Shown here: piece by piece, positions 55,229-64,000 of the stretch | Layout of the letters: each line of letters opens with the position of its first letter | Numbering within the stretch: the first letter of the stretch is position 1 | Assembly (NCBI GenBank): GCA_016711405.1 | Contig: JADJSZ010000050.1 | Location: 5,642-69,641 of the forward strand | DNA: 64,000 bases | DNA from: Candidatus Hadersleviella danica | Lineage (GTDB): Bacteria > Chloroflexota > Anaerolineae > Promineifilales > Promineifilaceae | Reading direction: 5' to 3' | Translations under genes and position numbers: made by a program | The notes under the pieces: model-generated | Told to the model about the DNA's origin: nothing | Database searches by the model: none | The model's input: only the letters and a program-made list of their open reading frames with translations

Positions 55229-58200
55229 ATGGCGGCCATACAACAATGGTGGCGCAGGCTGACCGAACCAGCGGCGCAAATTGAGGGCTTAGAACAGCGA
55301 AGCCAAGCGCAACTATTGGCCAGCATGGCACTGGCTCTGATGCTGTTTGCTATGTTGCGGCTTGTCTTGGGCATTTTCCTCACGCCTGTCGGCCGTTTGG
55401 GGCAAACGGGCACGTTGGTGGGGCTGGGTATTACCCTTCTCGTGTATGTTCTAAGCCGCACGCGCTGGTACGGCCGTTGGACACAATGGCTCTTGCTGGG
55501 GCTGACTTTTGTGTACCCGTTGGTTTTGCTCGAGGCGCAAACTGTGGGGCTAAGTGTCGCCTTGTCGTGGATGGCCTTGGCCATTTTGTGTACCGCCCTG
55601 TTTTTGGCGGCGCGAGATGTGCTGTGGGTAGGGGCCGCGGCCGTGGGGGTTTCCCTAACCTTGCCCCTTTTCTGGAATCATCCCTTTGAGTTACTTATCG
55701 CCCCCGCCATTTTTTTGGCGGCCGTTACCCTCTTTGTCTACCTGCTCCAAAACCACCGCCAACGGTTGGAAGTGGAACGACAAGCCCTGTTAAAAGACAG
55801 CGAAGAGCAACTGCTCCTTGCCCTGAATGCGGCACAAATGGGCACATGGCGTTGGCAAATCCAACGCAACCAGATTGATTGGTCGCCGCGCACCTATGAA
55901 TTACTCGGTCTGCCTTTGGGCACAGTGGTAGATTTTTAGGCGTACCAGAAGCACGTTTATCCTCCCGATTGGCCGCTCGTCGCCCAAGCCATTAACGATG
56001 TGGTGACAGGGGTGGAACACAACTATTACATCGAGCATCGGGTGGCAATGGGCGATGGCTCTTTGCACTGGTTAGAAGCGCACGGCCGCCTGTTTCGGGA
56101 TGCGCGTGGCAACCCTTTCCAATTAACAGGCACAGTGCGCGATATCACCGAACGCAAAGAGGCGGAAATCCGAGTCCGCAATTCGGAAGAGAAATTTTAC
56201 AAGGCGTTCCATATTACCTCGGCCGCAGTGGTTATTAACCATGCCGAAAGTGGCGCTATCTTGGAGGTGAACGAGGCGTTTTACCGCATTTCGGGGCTGA
56301 TGGCCGACCAAGTATTGGGGCGCAGAATTGAGGAAACAAACCATTGGCGCGATAGGGCACAACAGCGCAAGGCGATAGAAATTCTGCGGACAACGGGCAA
56401 ACTCCGCAATTTTCCCATGACCTTTTACCACCAAGATGGAACAGAGGGGCAAGGGCTATTGGCGGCCGAGGTCATCGAAATTAACAACGAGCCACACTAC
56501 TTATCGGTGATGCTCGATGTGACCGAGCAACGCCAAAGCGAGGCGATGCTGGCGCGTCGGGCACAAGAGCTGACAGCCCTGCACCAAACGACGCTCGAGC
56601 TAAACGGCGAATTAGAACTATCCGCCCTCCTGCGGCTCATCATCCACCGCGCTTGCCAGTTGATAGGTACGGATTATGGCACGATGTTCATGCTCACCCC
56701 AGACCAGCAAGCCCTTGAAATTGTGGCTCTTTGCAATTACCCTGAAGAACTTCATCTCGGCAACCGCCTGAAAAAAGACCAAGGGCTGGCAGGGCAGGTG
56801 TTTACCACCGGCAAGCCGTTGGCTGTCAGCGATTATAAAAATTGGGCGGGGCGGATGGGTAACACAACGGTGCAAAATATGGGGCGGGCGATGGCGGTGC
56901 CCCTTTGCCAAGGGGAAAAAGTGGTGGGAAGCCTGAATGTATCTGATGATGTGGTGGGTGAATTTGCCAGCAATAGTATGCAGTTGTTGGAGATGTTTGC
57001 CGCCTATGCCTCGGTGGTGATTGCCAACGCGCAACTGTTTGCGGCCGAACAAAGGCAACGACAAACGGCCGAAACCCTGCGCGAAATCGGCCGTCTTGTC
57101 GGAGCCAGCCTTGAGCTACACGATGTGCTGGAGGTCATGCTCGAGCAAATCGAGCGCGTGATTCCCTACGACAGCGCCCATTTTATGCTGATAGATGACC
57201 AGCAAAATACGCACATGGTCGCGGCCCGGCGCTATTTCCGCCAAGAAGAGATGTTGGGGACGATTATCCCATTGGCCAAGTTGCATTTTTCCAGTGTGGC
57301 CATTGCCACCAACAAGCCTGTGGTCATTGGCGATACCCACGAGTTGCCCAACTTCAATCCTGTGCCAGAGGAAGCGCGGGCGATTCGCTCGATGATGCTC
57401 ATTCCCATTGTTTCGGCCGCACGGCCGTTGGGGGTTCTCTCTGTCCTCAGCCTGCAACCGCACCAATTTGGCACACGCGACCAATTTGTGGCGGAGCAAT
57501 TTGCCCAACAGGTGGTCATGGCGGTCGAAAATGCGCGTTTGCACGAAGCACTCAAGCAAGCCAACACCAGTTTGGAGCAGAGAGTGAACGAACGCACGGC
57601 CGAATTAGCCCGCGCCAACGCCCTGACCGAGCAACGCTTGGAACAGTTGGCCGCCCTGAACAGCATCACCCAAAGTGTCTCCCGCGCCACCGATTTGCGC
57701 ACGGCGTTGCTCTCCATGACCCAATCGCTGACTCCCCTATTGCGGGCTAATTTCAGCCTTGTAGCCTTCTTTAATGAGGAGCGCACCGAAATTATCATCA
57801 TGCCTCGGCTGAATTTGCCGAACAACAGCACCTTCTCCCAATTGGCCAGCATCCCGGCCGTGCGCGAGGTGTTGCATACCCGCACCTCGCTCATCATTGG
57901 CACGGCCGATGCGGCCAAACTCGGCCACTTTGCCAACTATTTTGAGACACTGACCATCGCCCAACTCCTGCTCATTCCCCTCATTGTGCGCGGGCAGATG
58001 ATGGGCATTATTGCGGTGGTGGGGGTAGACCCCGACCAGCCGTTTAGCCGGGCCGATATTCAGTTGGGCGAGACAGTGGCGGGGCAGGTGGCGGGCATTA
58101 TCGAACAATTTCGCTTGTTGGAGCGGGAGTATGAGGCGCGGGTAGCGGCCGAGGCGGCCAATCGGGCCAAAAGCACCTTCCTCGCCAGCATGAGCCATGA

Positions 58201-59539
58201 GCTACGCACACCGCTCAACTCCATTTTGGGCTTCACCCAAGTCCTGCGCCTGAACCCTAAGTTAGAGGGGGAAGAGCGGGAGCAATTGGGCATTGTGCAG
58301 GCCAGCGGGGAGCACCTGCTCAAACTTATCAACGAAGTGCTGGATATGTCGAAAATTGAGGCGGGGCAGATGAGTTTGCAGGTGGCTCCGTTTGTATTGG
58401 AGCGGTTGCTGAACCATTTGCGGGCTATCTTCCACTCCCGTGCGATGGCCAAGGGGTTGGCGTTTCGGCTCACGGCCGCTTCCACATTGCCGCGCAGTGT
58501 GGTGACAGATGAGCGGCGGTTGACCCAAATTTTGATGAACTTGCTGGAAAACGCCCTGAAATTTACCAGCACAGGGCAGGTGACACTCGAGGTAACGGCC
58601 GAGACAACCCCTGTCAACACCATTTTGCACTTTGCCGTGGCGGATACGGGGATTGGCATTCGGGAAGATGAACTCCCGTTGCTCTTCACCCGCTTTAGCC
58701 AGACGAGCAGTGGGCGGCAAAGCCAACAAGGCACAGGGCTGGGTTTGGCTCTGAGCCAGCAGTTGGTGCATTTGCTGGGCGGTGAAATTGGGGTGGAGAG
58801 TGTGTTGGGGCAAGGGACACGTTTTTATTTCAGCATCCCTGTCGAGCAGGCGTTGTTGTTGTCCGAAGAAGAAGGGGAAACGGCCGAGCGCGTTGTGGTC
58901 GGTTTAGCCCCCAATCAGCCCGATTATCGGGTGCTGATTGTGGAAGATTTGCCCGAAAACGCCTTGTTGTTGCAAAAAGTGCTGGAGCCGTTGCGCTTGC
59001 CGCTGAAAATTGCCGAAAATGGGCAGGAAGGGGTGGCTGTGTGGGAAAGTTGGCGGCCGCATCTCATCCTGATGGATATGCAAATGCCCATTATGGATGG
59101 CTATGAGGCGACGCGGCGCATTAAAGCGTTGGCAGATGGTGATGAGGGCCCCCGCATTATCGCCCTCACCGCCAGCGTGTATGAATCGGAGCGGGCGGTG
59201 ATTTTGGCCAACGGATGCGATGATTTTCTGAGCAAGCCGTTTCGCACCGATGAATTATTGGCCATGTTGAGCAAACATTTGGGGCTGGAATATGTGTATG
59301 AAATGCCCGCCGACCCTGCGATCAAGCCTGCCGCGCTTTTGGCGGAAAACTTGCGCGAGTTGCCCGCCGCGTGGCGGGCGCGGATGTCCACGGCCGCCAT
59401 CGCGGCCGACCAAGGGCAAATGAGCCAGTTGGTGGCTGAAATTGCGGCCGATTTCCCCACCCAAGCGATAGGGATTCAGAAACTCATCGGCCGCTACGCC
59501 ACGTTTGAGTTGTTGGAATTGTTGGAAGAGAGTGCCTAG
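55229..59539 (+). CDS. Giant hybrid sensor histidine kinase interrupted by an in-frame TAG
   Basis: A single frame of 1436 residues if the TAG at 55937-55939 is read through; a frame restart at 56000 is seen. Domains: six helices (residues 1-175, with QAQLLASMALAL and LSRTRWYGR, shared with the kinase at 32678), PAS1 (about 190-308, containing the TAG), PAS2 (311-434), three GAF domains (about 454-607, 614-777 and 804-957), HisKA with His near 989 (SHELRTPLNS), HATPase (NLLENALKFT, ADTGIGI, GTGLGLALS) and receiver (LILMDMQMPIMDG, Asp near 1282), and an Hpt-like tail. The TAG stands in VVDF*AYQKHVYPPDW, where CAG would fit, so it is either one base error or a recent nonsense mutation. Confidence 0.85.
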
Positions 59540-59546
59540 AGGGAGT

Positions 59547-59622
59547 AAAGGACGAAGGACGAATTACGAGGGACGAAATGAACGAGGTGTGTCGTCCTTC
59601 GTACTTTGTAATTCGTCCTTTA
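59547..59622. repeat. Word-hairpin repeat, GGACGAATTACGA family
   Basis: TAAAGGACGAAGGACGAATTAC with GAGGGACGAA faces TCGTCCTTCGTACTTTGTAATT with CGTCCTTTA; the left arm starts eight bases after the kinase stop and the right arm abuts the stop of the M50 peptidase gene. Confidence 0.88.
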
Positions 59623-60859
59623 TCACTCACCCACTTGTGCCAAATGCTGGCGAATGGCTTCGATTTGCTGGGGCACGGCCGCTAGTTGGGCGGCCGAGAG
59701 AGCCTGCTCAAAAGCGGCACGGGCGAGCGCGTTTTGGCGCTGGCGCAGGTGTGTCAGGCCGATGGAGTAGTGCAAATCGGCCGCGACGGAGAGGTTGTGG
59801 GCGGTGCGTTCGGCGGGCAAAAAGGTTTGCAGGGCGGTGAGGGCCTGCTCAAAATGTTGGCGTGCTTCATCATACCGTTCCCTGTTGAGAAAATGGGAAC
59901 CCAAGAGGCGGTGGGCAATGGCGAGGTGGCTCGCCTCGCTGAGGCCGTATTGCAACGCTTTTTGGGCGTGGTCGGCGGCCGTGTGTCGCCGCCGCCCCAA
60001 GGATGAGGCGATGAGCGCGGCCGTCAGGTGGCCATCGGCCCATTGCGGGTGCTGGCGGAGCAAAACGCGAATACGCGCTTGCGCCTGATGGTTGGCTCCG
60101 CGCCGCCACAATTCGCTAATATACTCGTCTTGCAAGCGCAAATCGGTGGGGGATTCGGCCGCTCGTTCGGCCAAACGGGCAAAAGCCACGGCCGAACTGG
60201 GGGAGTTAAAAATGGTTTGCTCGTAAAGCCCGTGTGATTCGGCCCAGAGGTGGGCGGCTAAAATGGCGGCATGGACAACGGCCGTGATAGTGGCCAAGGT
60301 GGGAGCGAGGCTAAAATCATAAATGGTGCGCCAATCGCCAAAAGTGAGGGCGAGGGTGAAGAGGGGGTAATAGATGAGGGCGAAGAAGATTTGCAGGCGC
60401 ACGGCGCGGCGGGCAAAGTAGCGCAAAACGGAGGATTGCGTTTGGAACCAGAGCAGGCCCCACACGGCCGCACACAATAAGCTCCCCCATGTGCCCGCCG
60501 AGGAGATAATCCACTCTTGGACTGGCGCGAATTGGCGGTCGGGCAGGATGTAGCCCCAAAAAGAAGAAGAAGCCGAACTCGAGGACACGGCCGCCAAAAA
60601 CCCACACGGCGATAGCATGGCCGAGTTCATGGATGAAGACGGTGGGCGGGATGGCCAGCAGAAAGGCGGCCGAATCGAGGCGGCGCATTTTTTCGGCCGT
60701 GAGTGGCTCCTGCCACACTTTGTGCCGCTCTGCCCACAACCCCCGCCCCAATTGCACCCCCTGCCACGCCTGCCAAAACGAAAGCATGGTGAAAATGGCA
60801 AACACAGGGGAACTGAAAATAGCCATGTAGGGCAATAGGAAGGGGGTGATGAAATTCAT
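59623..60859 (-). CDS. M50 family membrane metalloprotease with TPR tail (one frameshift)
   Basis: About 411 residues after removing one T at the A5/T5 run 60558-60562; frames are 60317-60859 and 59623-60801. The zinc motif is HELGH at residues 77-81 (PPTVFIHELGHAIAVW) in a membrane helix, typical of site-2 proteases or putative zinc peptidases. Four or so helices follow (FFFFWGYILPDRQ joined, WGSLLCAAVWGLLWF, LQIFFALIYYPLFTLAL). The C-terminal 200 residues are helical TPR-like repeats (LAIAHRLLGSHFLNRERYDE, then LHYSIGLTHLRQRQNALARA). No PDZ domain is visible. The second metal ligand (NPDG-type) is not obvious, so its activity is uncertain. Confidence 0.82.
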
Positions 60860-61000
60860 GGAGGGGATTGTATCACTTGTCTTTGGTCAGTGGTCACTTG
60901 TTCCCTTCCTCCTCAATTTTTGGCTCGTGACGAGGGACAGCACCGAATTATTTACTAAACAATTACATGGCGGCTTAGAAGTGCTACGGCCGCTTATCTC

Positions 61001-61009
61001 TGTTATGAT
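61001..61009 (+). promoter_or_regulatory. Extended -10 of the glycosyltransferase gene, leaderless
   Basis: TGTTATGAT has a TATGAT hexamer at 61004-61009, nine bases before the ATG at 61019, so the transcript would begin next to the start codon. Confidence 0.55.
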
Positions 61010-61018
61010 TTGCGCCCC

Positions 61019-62989
61019 ATGTCTCGCAATACCGCCCTCGCCCTGCTCATCCTGCTCCTCGCCACGGCCGTGCGTTTCCACGCCCTCGGCCGCCAATCCT
61101 TCTGGAACGACGAAGGCAACACCGCCCGCCTCAGCGAGCGAAGCGTGCGCCTCATTCTCGAAGGCACCGCCAGCGACATCCACCCCCCCCTCTACTATTT
61201 AATCCTCAGCGGTTGGCAAAAACTGGTGGGAACCAGCGAATTTGCCCTGCGCTCTTTTTCCGCCTTTGCGGGTGTCCTCACCGTCCTGTTCACCATCCAA
61301 CTCGGCCGTTGGCTAGATGGCTGGCGGGTCGGATTGGTCGCAGGGCTGTTCACGGCCGTCTCCCCCCCCCTCATCTACTACAGCCAAGAAGCCCGCATGT
61401 ACAGCCTCCTCGGCCTGCTGGCCGTGGCCAGTACCTATGTGTTCGTGCAGGGACTGGGGACAAGGGACAAGGGACAAGGGACAAGGGACATGTCCCCAGT
61501 CCCCCGTCCCCAGTCCCTCATCCTCTACACCCTCCTCCTCACTGCTGGTCTCTACACCCACTATTTCTTCCCCGCCATCATCGCCGTGCATGGGTTGGTG
61601 GCTGTCAGCTATTGGCTGTTAGCTATTAGCAGGTCAGCTCGTCAGCCACTCAGCACTCAGCATTTACCCTCAGCACTCAGCACTCAGTACTTCTCACTTC
61701 TTACTTTTCACTTCCTCCTCCCCACCACCCTCGCCCTCCTCCTCTACGCCCCGTGGTTACCCATTTTTTGGCGCAGTACAGGTGGTGGCGGGGCAGGTTG
61801 GTCGCTGACAGGGCCGTTCACGGCCGAAGCCCTCTTTTGGCTACTCGTCGGCCCCATCCAGCACATAGATTTTATTTGGGTGGTTTTGCCCCTCCTGTTC
61901 ACCTTTGCCGTGCGCCGCATGACCTTTATTTGGCCGCCGCGTCGGGGGGTGTTTTATGCGGGGGTCTTTGTGCCCATTCTCTTCATGGGGGCGGCGGGGT
62001 CGGTTCAGCCCCAACATTTCAAGTTCCTGACCACGGCCGTGCCCCCCTTTTTGCTCATCGTCGCCCTGCGTGTCGTCGGTTTGTGGGAATTGCGCGTCAC
62101 CCGCCAACGCGATGCGTATCTGGTGTGGTTCGGCCGTTTCGCCGCCACCCTTCTGGCCGTGCCCATGCTGGTGGGGATGGGGCTGTTGTTGCGCCAACTG
62201 TATACCAATCCCACCTATTTCCGGGCCGATTATCGGGGCATGGCGGCCGAAATCACGGCTGAGGCACATCCGAATGCGGCCGTCATTCTCAACGCGCCCA
62301 ACCAGTGGGAGGTGTTCACCTACTATTACAAGGGCACGGCCGAGGTTTACCCCTTCCCGCGCTTCGCCGCCCCGCCCGAACAACTCATCCCCGAGTTGGA
62401 GCAGATGGCGGCCGAACACGGCCGTATCTACGCCCTTTTTTGGGGCGAAGCGGGCTTCGACCCCCAGCGCACCGTCGAAAGCTGGCTCGATGCCAACGCT
62501 TTTAAGGCGCGGGAAGAGTGGCGCGGGGATGTGCGCTTTGTCAGCTACGCCGTGCCCCCGCAAACAGGGGATGAGATGGTCACACAACTGGGCTACCCCG
62601 TCGGGGAAGCCATCACCCTAGCGGGCTATACCTTGCCCCAAACGGCCGCCCGCCCCGGCGACATCTTGCCCCTGACCCTGTTTTGGGAGACGGCCGCGCC
62701 CATTTCCGAGCGGTACAAGGTCTTTGTGCATCTGGTCAATTTTGAGGGGGTGTTGGTAGCGCAACGGGATGGGGAGCCTGTGGGCAATTTGCGGCCGACC
62801 AGCAGTTGGGTGGTGGGCGAAGCCATCCTCGACAAGCACGGCCTCTTCTTGCCCGCCGATTTGCCCGCTGGGGATTATGCCTTGCTGGTGGGGCTGTACG
62901 ACTTAACCGACCCCGCCCGCCGTTTGCCTATCACCACGGCCGCTGGGGTGGTAGATGCGCTTCAACTAGGGATTGTGAGCGTCGAATAA
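61019..62989 (+). CDS. GT39-like membrane glycosyltransferase with two in-frame repeat insertions
   Basis: The 656-residue protein has a dozen membrane helices and the PMT/ArnT-type first-loop acidic motif WNDEGNTAR (Asp31-Glu32), after RFHALGRQSF. It should move a sugar from a polyprenyl phosphate onto a lipid or protein outside the membrane. Two loops are encoded by dispersed repeats: GTRDKGQGTRDMSPVPRPQ (bases 61450-61518) and AISRSARQPLSTQHLPSALS with TQYFSLLTFHF (61610-61716). Both keep the frame. The C-terminal 130 residues form a beta-sandwich-like domain (PLTLFWETAAPISERYKVF). ATG 61019 is used; TTG 61010 is possible. Confidence 0.85.
   Translation: MSRNTALALLILLLATAVRFHALGRQSFWNDEGNTARLSERSVRLILEGTASDIHPPLYYLILSGWQKLVGTSEFALRSFSAFAGVLTVLFTIQLGRWLDGWRVGLVAGLFTAVSPPLIYYSQEARMYSLLGLLAVASTYVFVQGLGTRDKGQGTRDMSPVPRPQSLILYTLLLTAGLYTHYFFPAIIAVHGLVAVSYWLLAISRSARQPLSTQHLPSALSTQYFSLLTFHFLLPTTLALLLYAPWLPIFWRSTGGGGAGWSLTGPFTAEALFWLLVGPIQHIDFIWVVLPLLFTFAVRRMTFIWPPRRGVFYAGVFVPILFMGAAGSVQPQHFKFLTTAVPPFLLIVALRVVGLWELRVTRQRDAYLVWFGRFAATLLAVPMLVGMGLLLRQLYTNPTYFRADYRGMAAEITAEAHPNAAVILNAPNQWEVFTYYYKGTAEVYPFPRFAAPPEQLIPELEQMAAEHGRIYALFWGEAGFDPQRTVESWLDANAFKAREEWRGDVRFVSYAVPPQTGDEMVTQLGYPVGEAITLAGYTLPQTAARPGDILPLTLFWETAAPISERYKVFVHLVNFEGVLVAQRDGEPVGNLRPTSSWVVGEAILDKHGLFLPADLPAGDYALLVGLYDLTDPARRLPITTAAGVVDALQLGIVSVE
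61450..61518. repeat. Word-hairpin inside the glycosyltransferase gene, GGGACAAGGGACA family
   Basis: GGGACTGGGGACAAGGGACA plus two more AGGGACA copies face TGTCCCCAGTCCCCCGTCCC with CAGTCCCT. The element is 69 bases (23 codons), so the frame is kept. Confidence 0.88.
61610..61716. repeat. Composite one-armed tract inside the glycosyltransferase gene
   Basis: Words in order: GCTATTGGCTGTTAGCTATTAG, then AGGTCAGCTCGTCAGC, then CACTCAGCACTCAGCA with CCTCAGCACTCAGCACTCAG, then TTCTCACTTCTTACTTTTCA. These match intergenic families at 22731, 14592 and 31743. Confidence 0.8.
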
Positions 62990-62992
62990 TAA

Positions 62993-64000
62993 TTACCGAA
63001 CGCGCTGTAGGGGCAACCCTTGTGGTTGCCCAGCTCCGAGGGTAGGCACGAGGCCTACCCCTACCGAAACCTCCCAAATAAACACCCCTTCTTCCGCATA
63101 GCGCAACGTCAGGGCTGGGTTGCGGCCGAGTTCGGCCGGGTCTAGGAATCCCCCCCGCTGGCCGACAAAAAGATGGGTTATGCCGAGTGAACGGAGATGT
63201 TCGGCCGTGGCGGGGTCGCTCCAATCGGCCACCCCTTCGGCCCACAAATTAAAATCGCGCACAGCCAAGGCCAAGGGGCGGTCGTAGATGTAATCAATCG
63301 GCGGGGTCGTTGTGAGCCGCCCCGTCAGCGGCGTAATCCACGCCCCGCCATCGGTTCCCGCCCATGTGCCGCCCAACCACAACCAACTGCTCACCCCGAT
63401 TTTGGCCGTGGGTGGGCTGTTTTCGGCCAGCCATTCAATGGCGGCTAACTCGGCTGGCTGAGCCAAAAGCGTGGTCGGGTTGAGTACGGTGGCTTGCTGG
63501 GCAAGGCCGTGGAGCAACACAGCCGCCAATCCCCCCCCCACCACCACATACCCCACAGTTTGCGCGATCCACGGCCGCCATCGCCACAGCTCTTGCAGGG
63601 CGAGTACGGCCGTGCCCAAAAACATCGCTTGGGGCACAAACAGCAAAATATAAACGCTGTTCAGGTTGAGTGTGGGGAGCAAAATGGGCAGGCCGAGGTA
63701 ACTGCCGGCCGTGCCGAGGGCGAGCAGGGCGAGCCAAGCGGGGTAGAGGAGTAGAGGAGCAGGGGGGCAGGGGGGCAGGGAGAAGTGGGCTGGTTGGCTG
63801 AACGCCGATAGCTGACTAGCTGAAAGGCTGACAGGCTGACCAGCAACACGGCCGCCAATGCCCAATACTGCCACTCCCAGCCTGTGGTCAAATAGCCGAT
63901 TGGGAAAGCATTGTAATCGCCCCCACCCCCTTCGCCGGGGATGTGTTGGTAGCGGGCATTGATTTGGATGAGGTAGATGAAGCGGGGGAGGATGAGGAGG
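62993..64000 (-). CDS. C-terminal part of a multi-membrane glycosyltransferase-like protein (partial, frameshifted)
   Basis: The gene enters the window from 64000 in the frame that reads IYLIQINARYQHIPGEGGG and ends YRRSANQPTSPCPP, then shifts near 63762-63775 (G6 runs) into the frame that continues LLLYPAWLALLALGTAGSY to 62993. Helices follow, then a soluble domain with AIEWLAENSPPTAKIGVSSW and DRPLALAVRDFNLWAEG, as in dolichyl-phosphate-mannose-type transferases of family 39/87. The segment SLSAFQLVSYRRSA is encoded by CTGACCAGCTGAC-type words and the last 14 residues (GAGQPQGLPLQRVR) by a GTAGGGGCAACC element. It is convergent with the preceding glycosyltransferase gene, three bases apart. 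Confidence 0.75.
   Translation of the reverse strand, partial: PPHPPPLHLPHPNQCPLPTHPRRRGWGRLQCFPNRLFDHRLGVAVLGIGGRVAGQPVSLSASQLSAFSQPAHFSLPPCPPAPLLLYPAWLALLALGTAGSYLGLPILLPTLNLNSVYILLFVPQAMFLGTAVLALQELWRWRPWIAQTVGYVVVGGGLAAVLLHGLAQQATVLNPTTLLAQPAELAAIEWLAENSPPTAKIGVSSWLWLGGTWAGTDGGAWITPLTGRLTTTPPIDYIYDRPLALAVRDFNLWAEGVADWSDPATAEHLRSLGITHLFVGQRGGFLDPAELGRNPALTLRYAEEGVFIWEVSVGVGLVPTLGAGQPQGLPLQRVR
62998..63065. repeat. GTAGGGGCAACC / GGTAGGC hairpin element
   Basis: CTGTAGGGGCAACCCTTGTGG with TTGCCC faces GGGTAGGCACGAGGCCTACCCC. Its two words are those of the inner core at 2698-2774 in the opposite order. It overlaps the 3' end of the partial gene. Confidence 0.85.
63738..63846. repeat. Composite repeat inside the partial glycosyltransferase-like gene
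   Basis: GTAGAGGAGTAGAGGAGCAG with GGGGGCAGGGGGGCAGGG, then GCTGACTAGCTGAAAGGCTG with ACAGGCTGACCAG; the second part is the family of 22731-22783. Confidence 0.8.

Noticed and set aside
1..64000. Mobile genetic element or prophage
   Set aside because: No transposase, integrase, phage structural gene or target-site duplication was recognised; the dispersed repeats lack any coding capacity.
1..64000. tRNA, rRNA or known riboswitch genes
   Set aside because: Reading the spacers by eye showed no T-loop/anticodon pattern or riboswitch core; a covariance-model search was not possible, so a short RNA could have been missed.

Overview
The window is a gene-dense bacterial chromosome segment of moderately high GC with short spacers and mixed gene orientation. 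The best guess for its origin is Chloroflexota (Anaerolineae/Caldilineae-like). The grounds are very long exported repeat proteins ending in a YLPLI-type C-terminus (FLPLIV near 14640, YLPFIMWP at 40075), lipoproteins with TPT/AEPT linkers, large PAS/GAF histidine kinases, FolE2, MsrPQ, and several promoters sitting almost on the start codon. This is inference; there is no rRNA marker, tRNA, CRISPR array, phage module or transposase that I can recognise.

Layout. 1-5 kb: end of an esterase, phosphatidylcholine synthase (pcs), msrP-msrQ methionine-sulfoxide repair, an MscS channel and a CoA-type Nudix hydrolase. 5-9 kb: a two-gene operon of a very large sensor kinase and an ANTAR response regulator. 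9-14.6 kb: envelope proteins and a biotin-protein ligase. 14.6-21.3 kb: one exported giant (lamin-tail, CotH-kinase and eight Calx-beta repeats), split by one frameshift. 21.3-25.5 kb: a 21-bp minisatellite, fmt, panE, a G/C-only block and a frameshifted MFS transporter. 25.8-30 kb: gyrA (frameshifted) and a winged-helix AAA+ ATPase. 30-40 kb: folE2, a DUF2892 membrane protein with a Crp/Fnr regulator and a possible operator, a PAS kinase, and a soluble-adenylyl-cyclase-like protein coupled to an acetyltransferase. 40-46 kb: a C25-type cysteine peptidase with about ten carboxypeptidase-regulatory-like domains and a GLLGNV hexapeptide solenoid. 46-51 kb: REC-GAF regulator, DUF3253, DUF1992, a second copy of the AAA+ ATPase and a PIN/RHH toxin-antitoxin pair. 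51-60 kb: penicillin acylase, cupin, small proteins and a giant hybrid kinase interrupted by TAG. 60-64 kb: M50 peptidase with a TPR tail and two multi-membrane glycosyltransferase-like proteins.

Three signals run through the whole window. (1) Most spacers carry a hairpin or one-armed tract built from a degenerate 7-14 bp word, with many unrelated words (for example TAACCAATAACC, TACACCAATACACC, AGGGACAAGGGAC, CTGACCAGCTGAC). They nest in each other, sit on start and stop codons, and twice lie in frame inside a glycosyltransferase gene. They resemble the short tandemly repeated (STRR) sequences of heterocystous cyanobacteria but with a larger vocabulary; I consider this the most interesting pattern here. 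(2) The palindrome CGGCCG, often as ACGGCCGT, recurs several times per kb, like a HIP1-type highly iterated palindrome. (3) About ten single-base frameshifts in homopolymers and one in-frame TAG interrupt otherwise intact genes, including the essential gyrA, so uncorrected sequence error is the likeliest cause.
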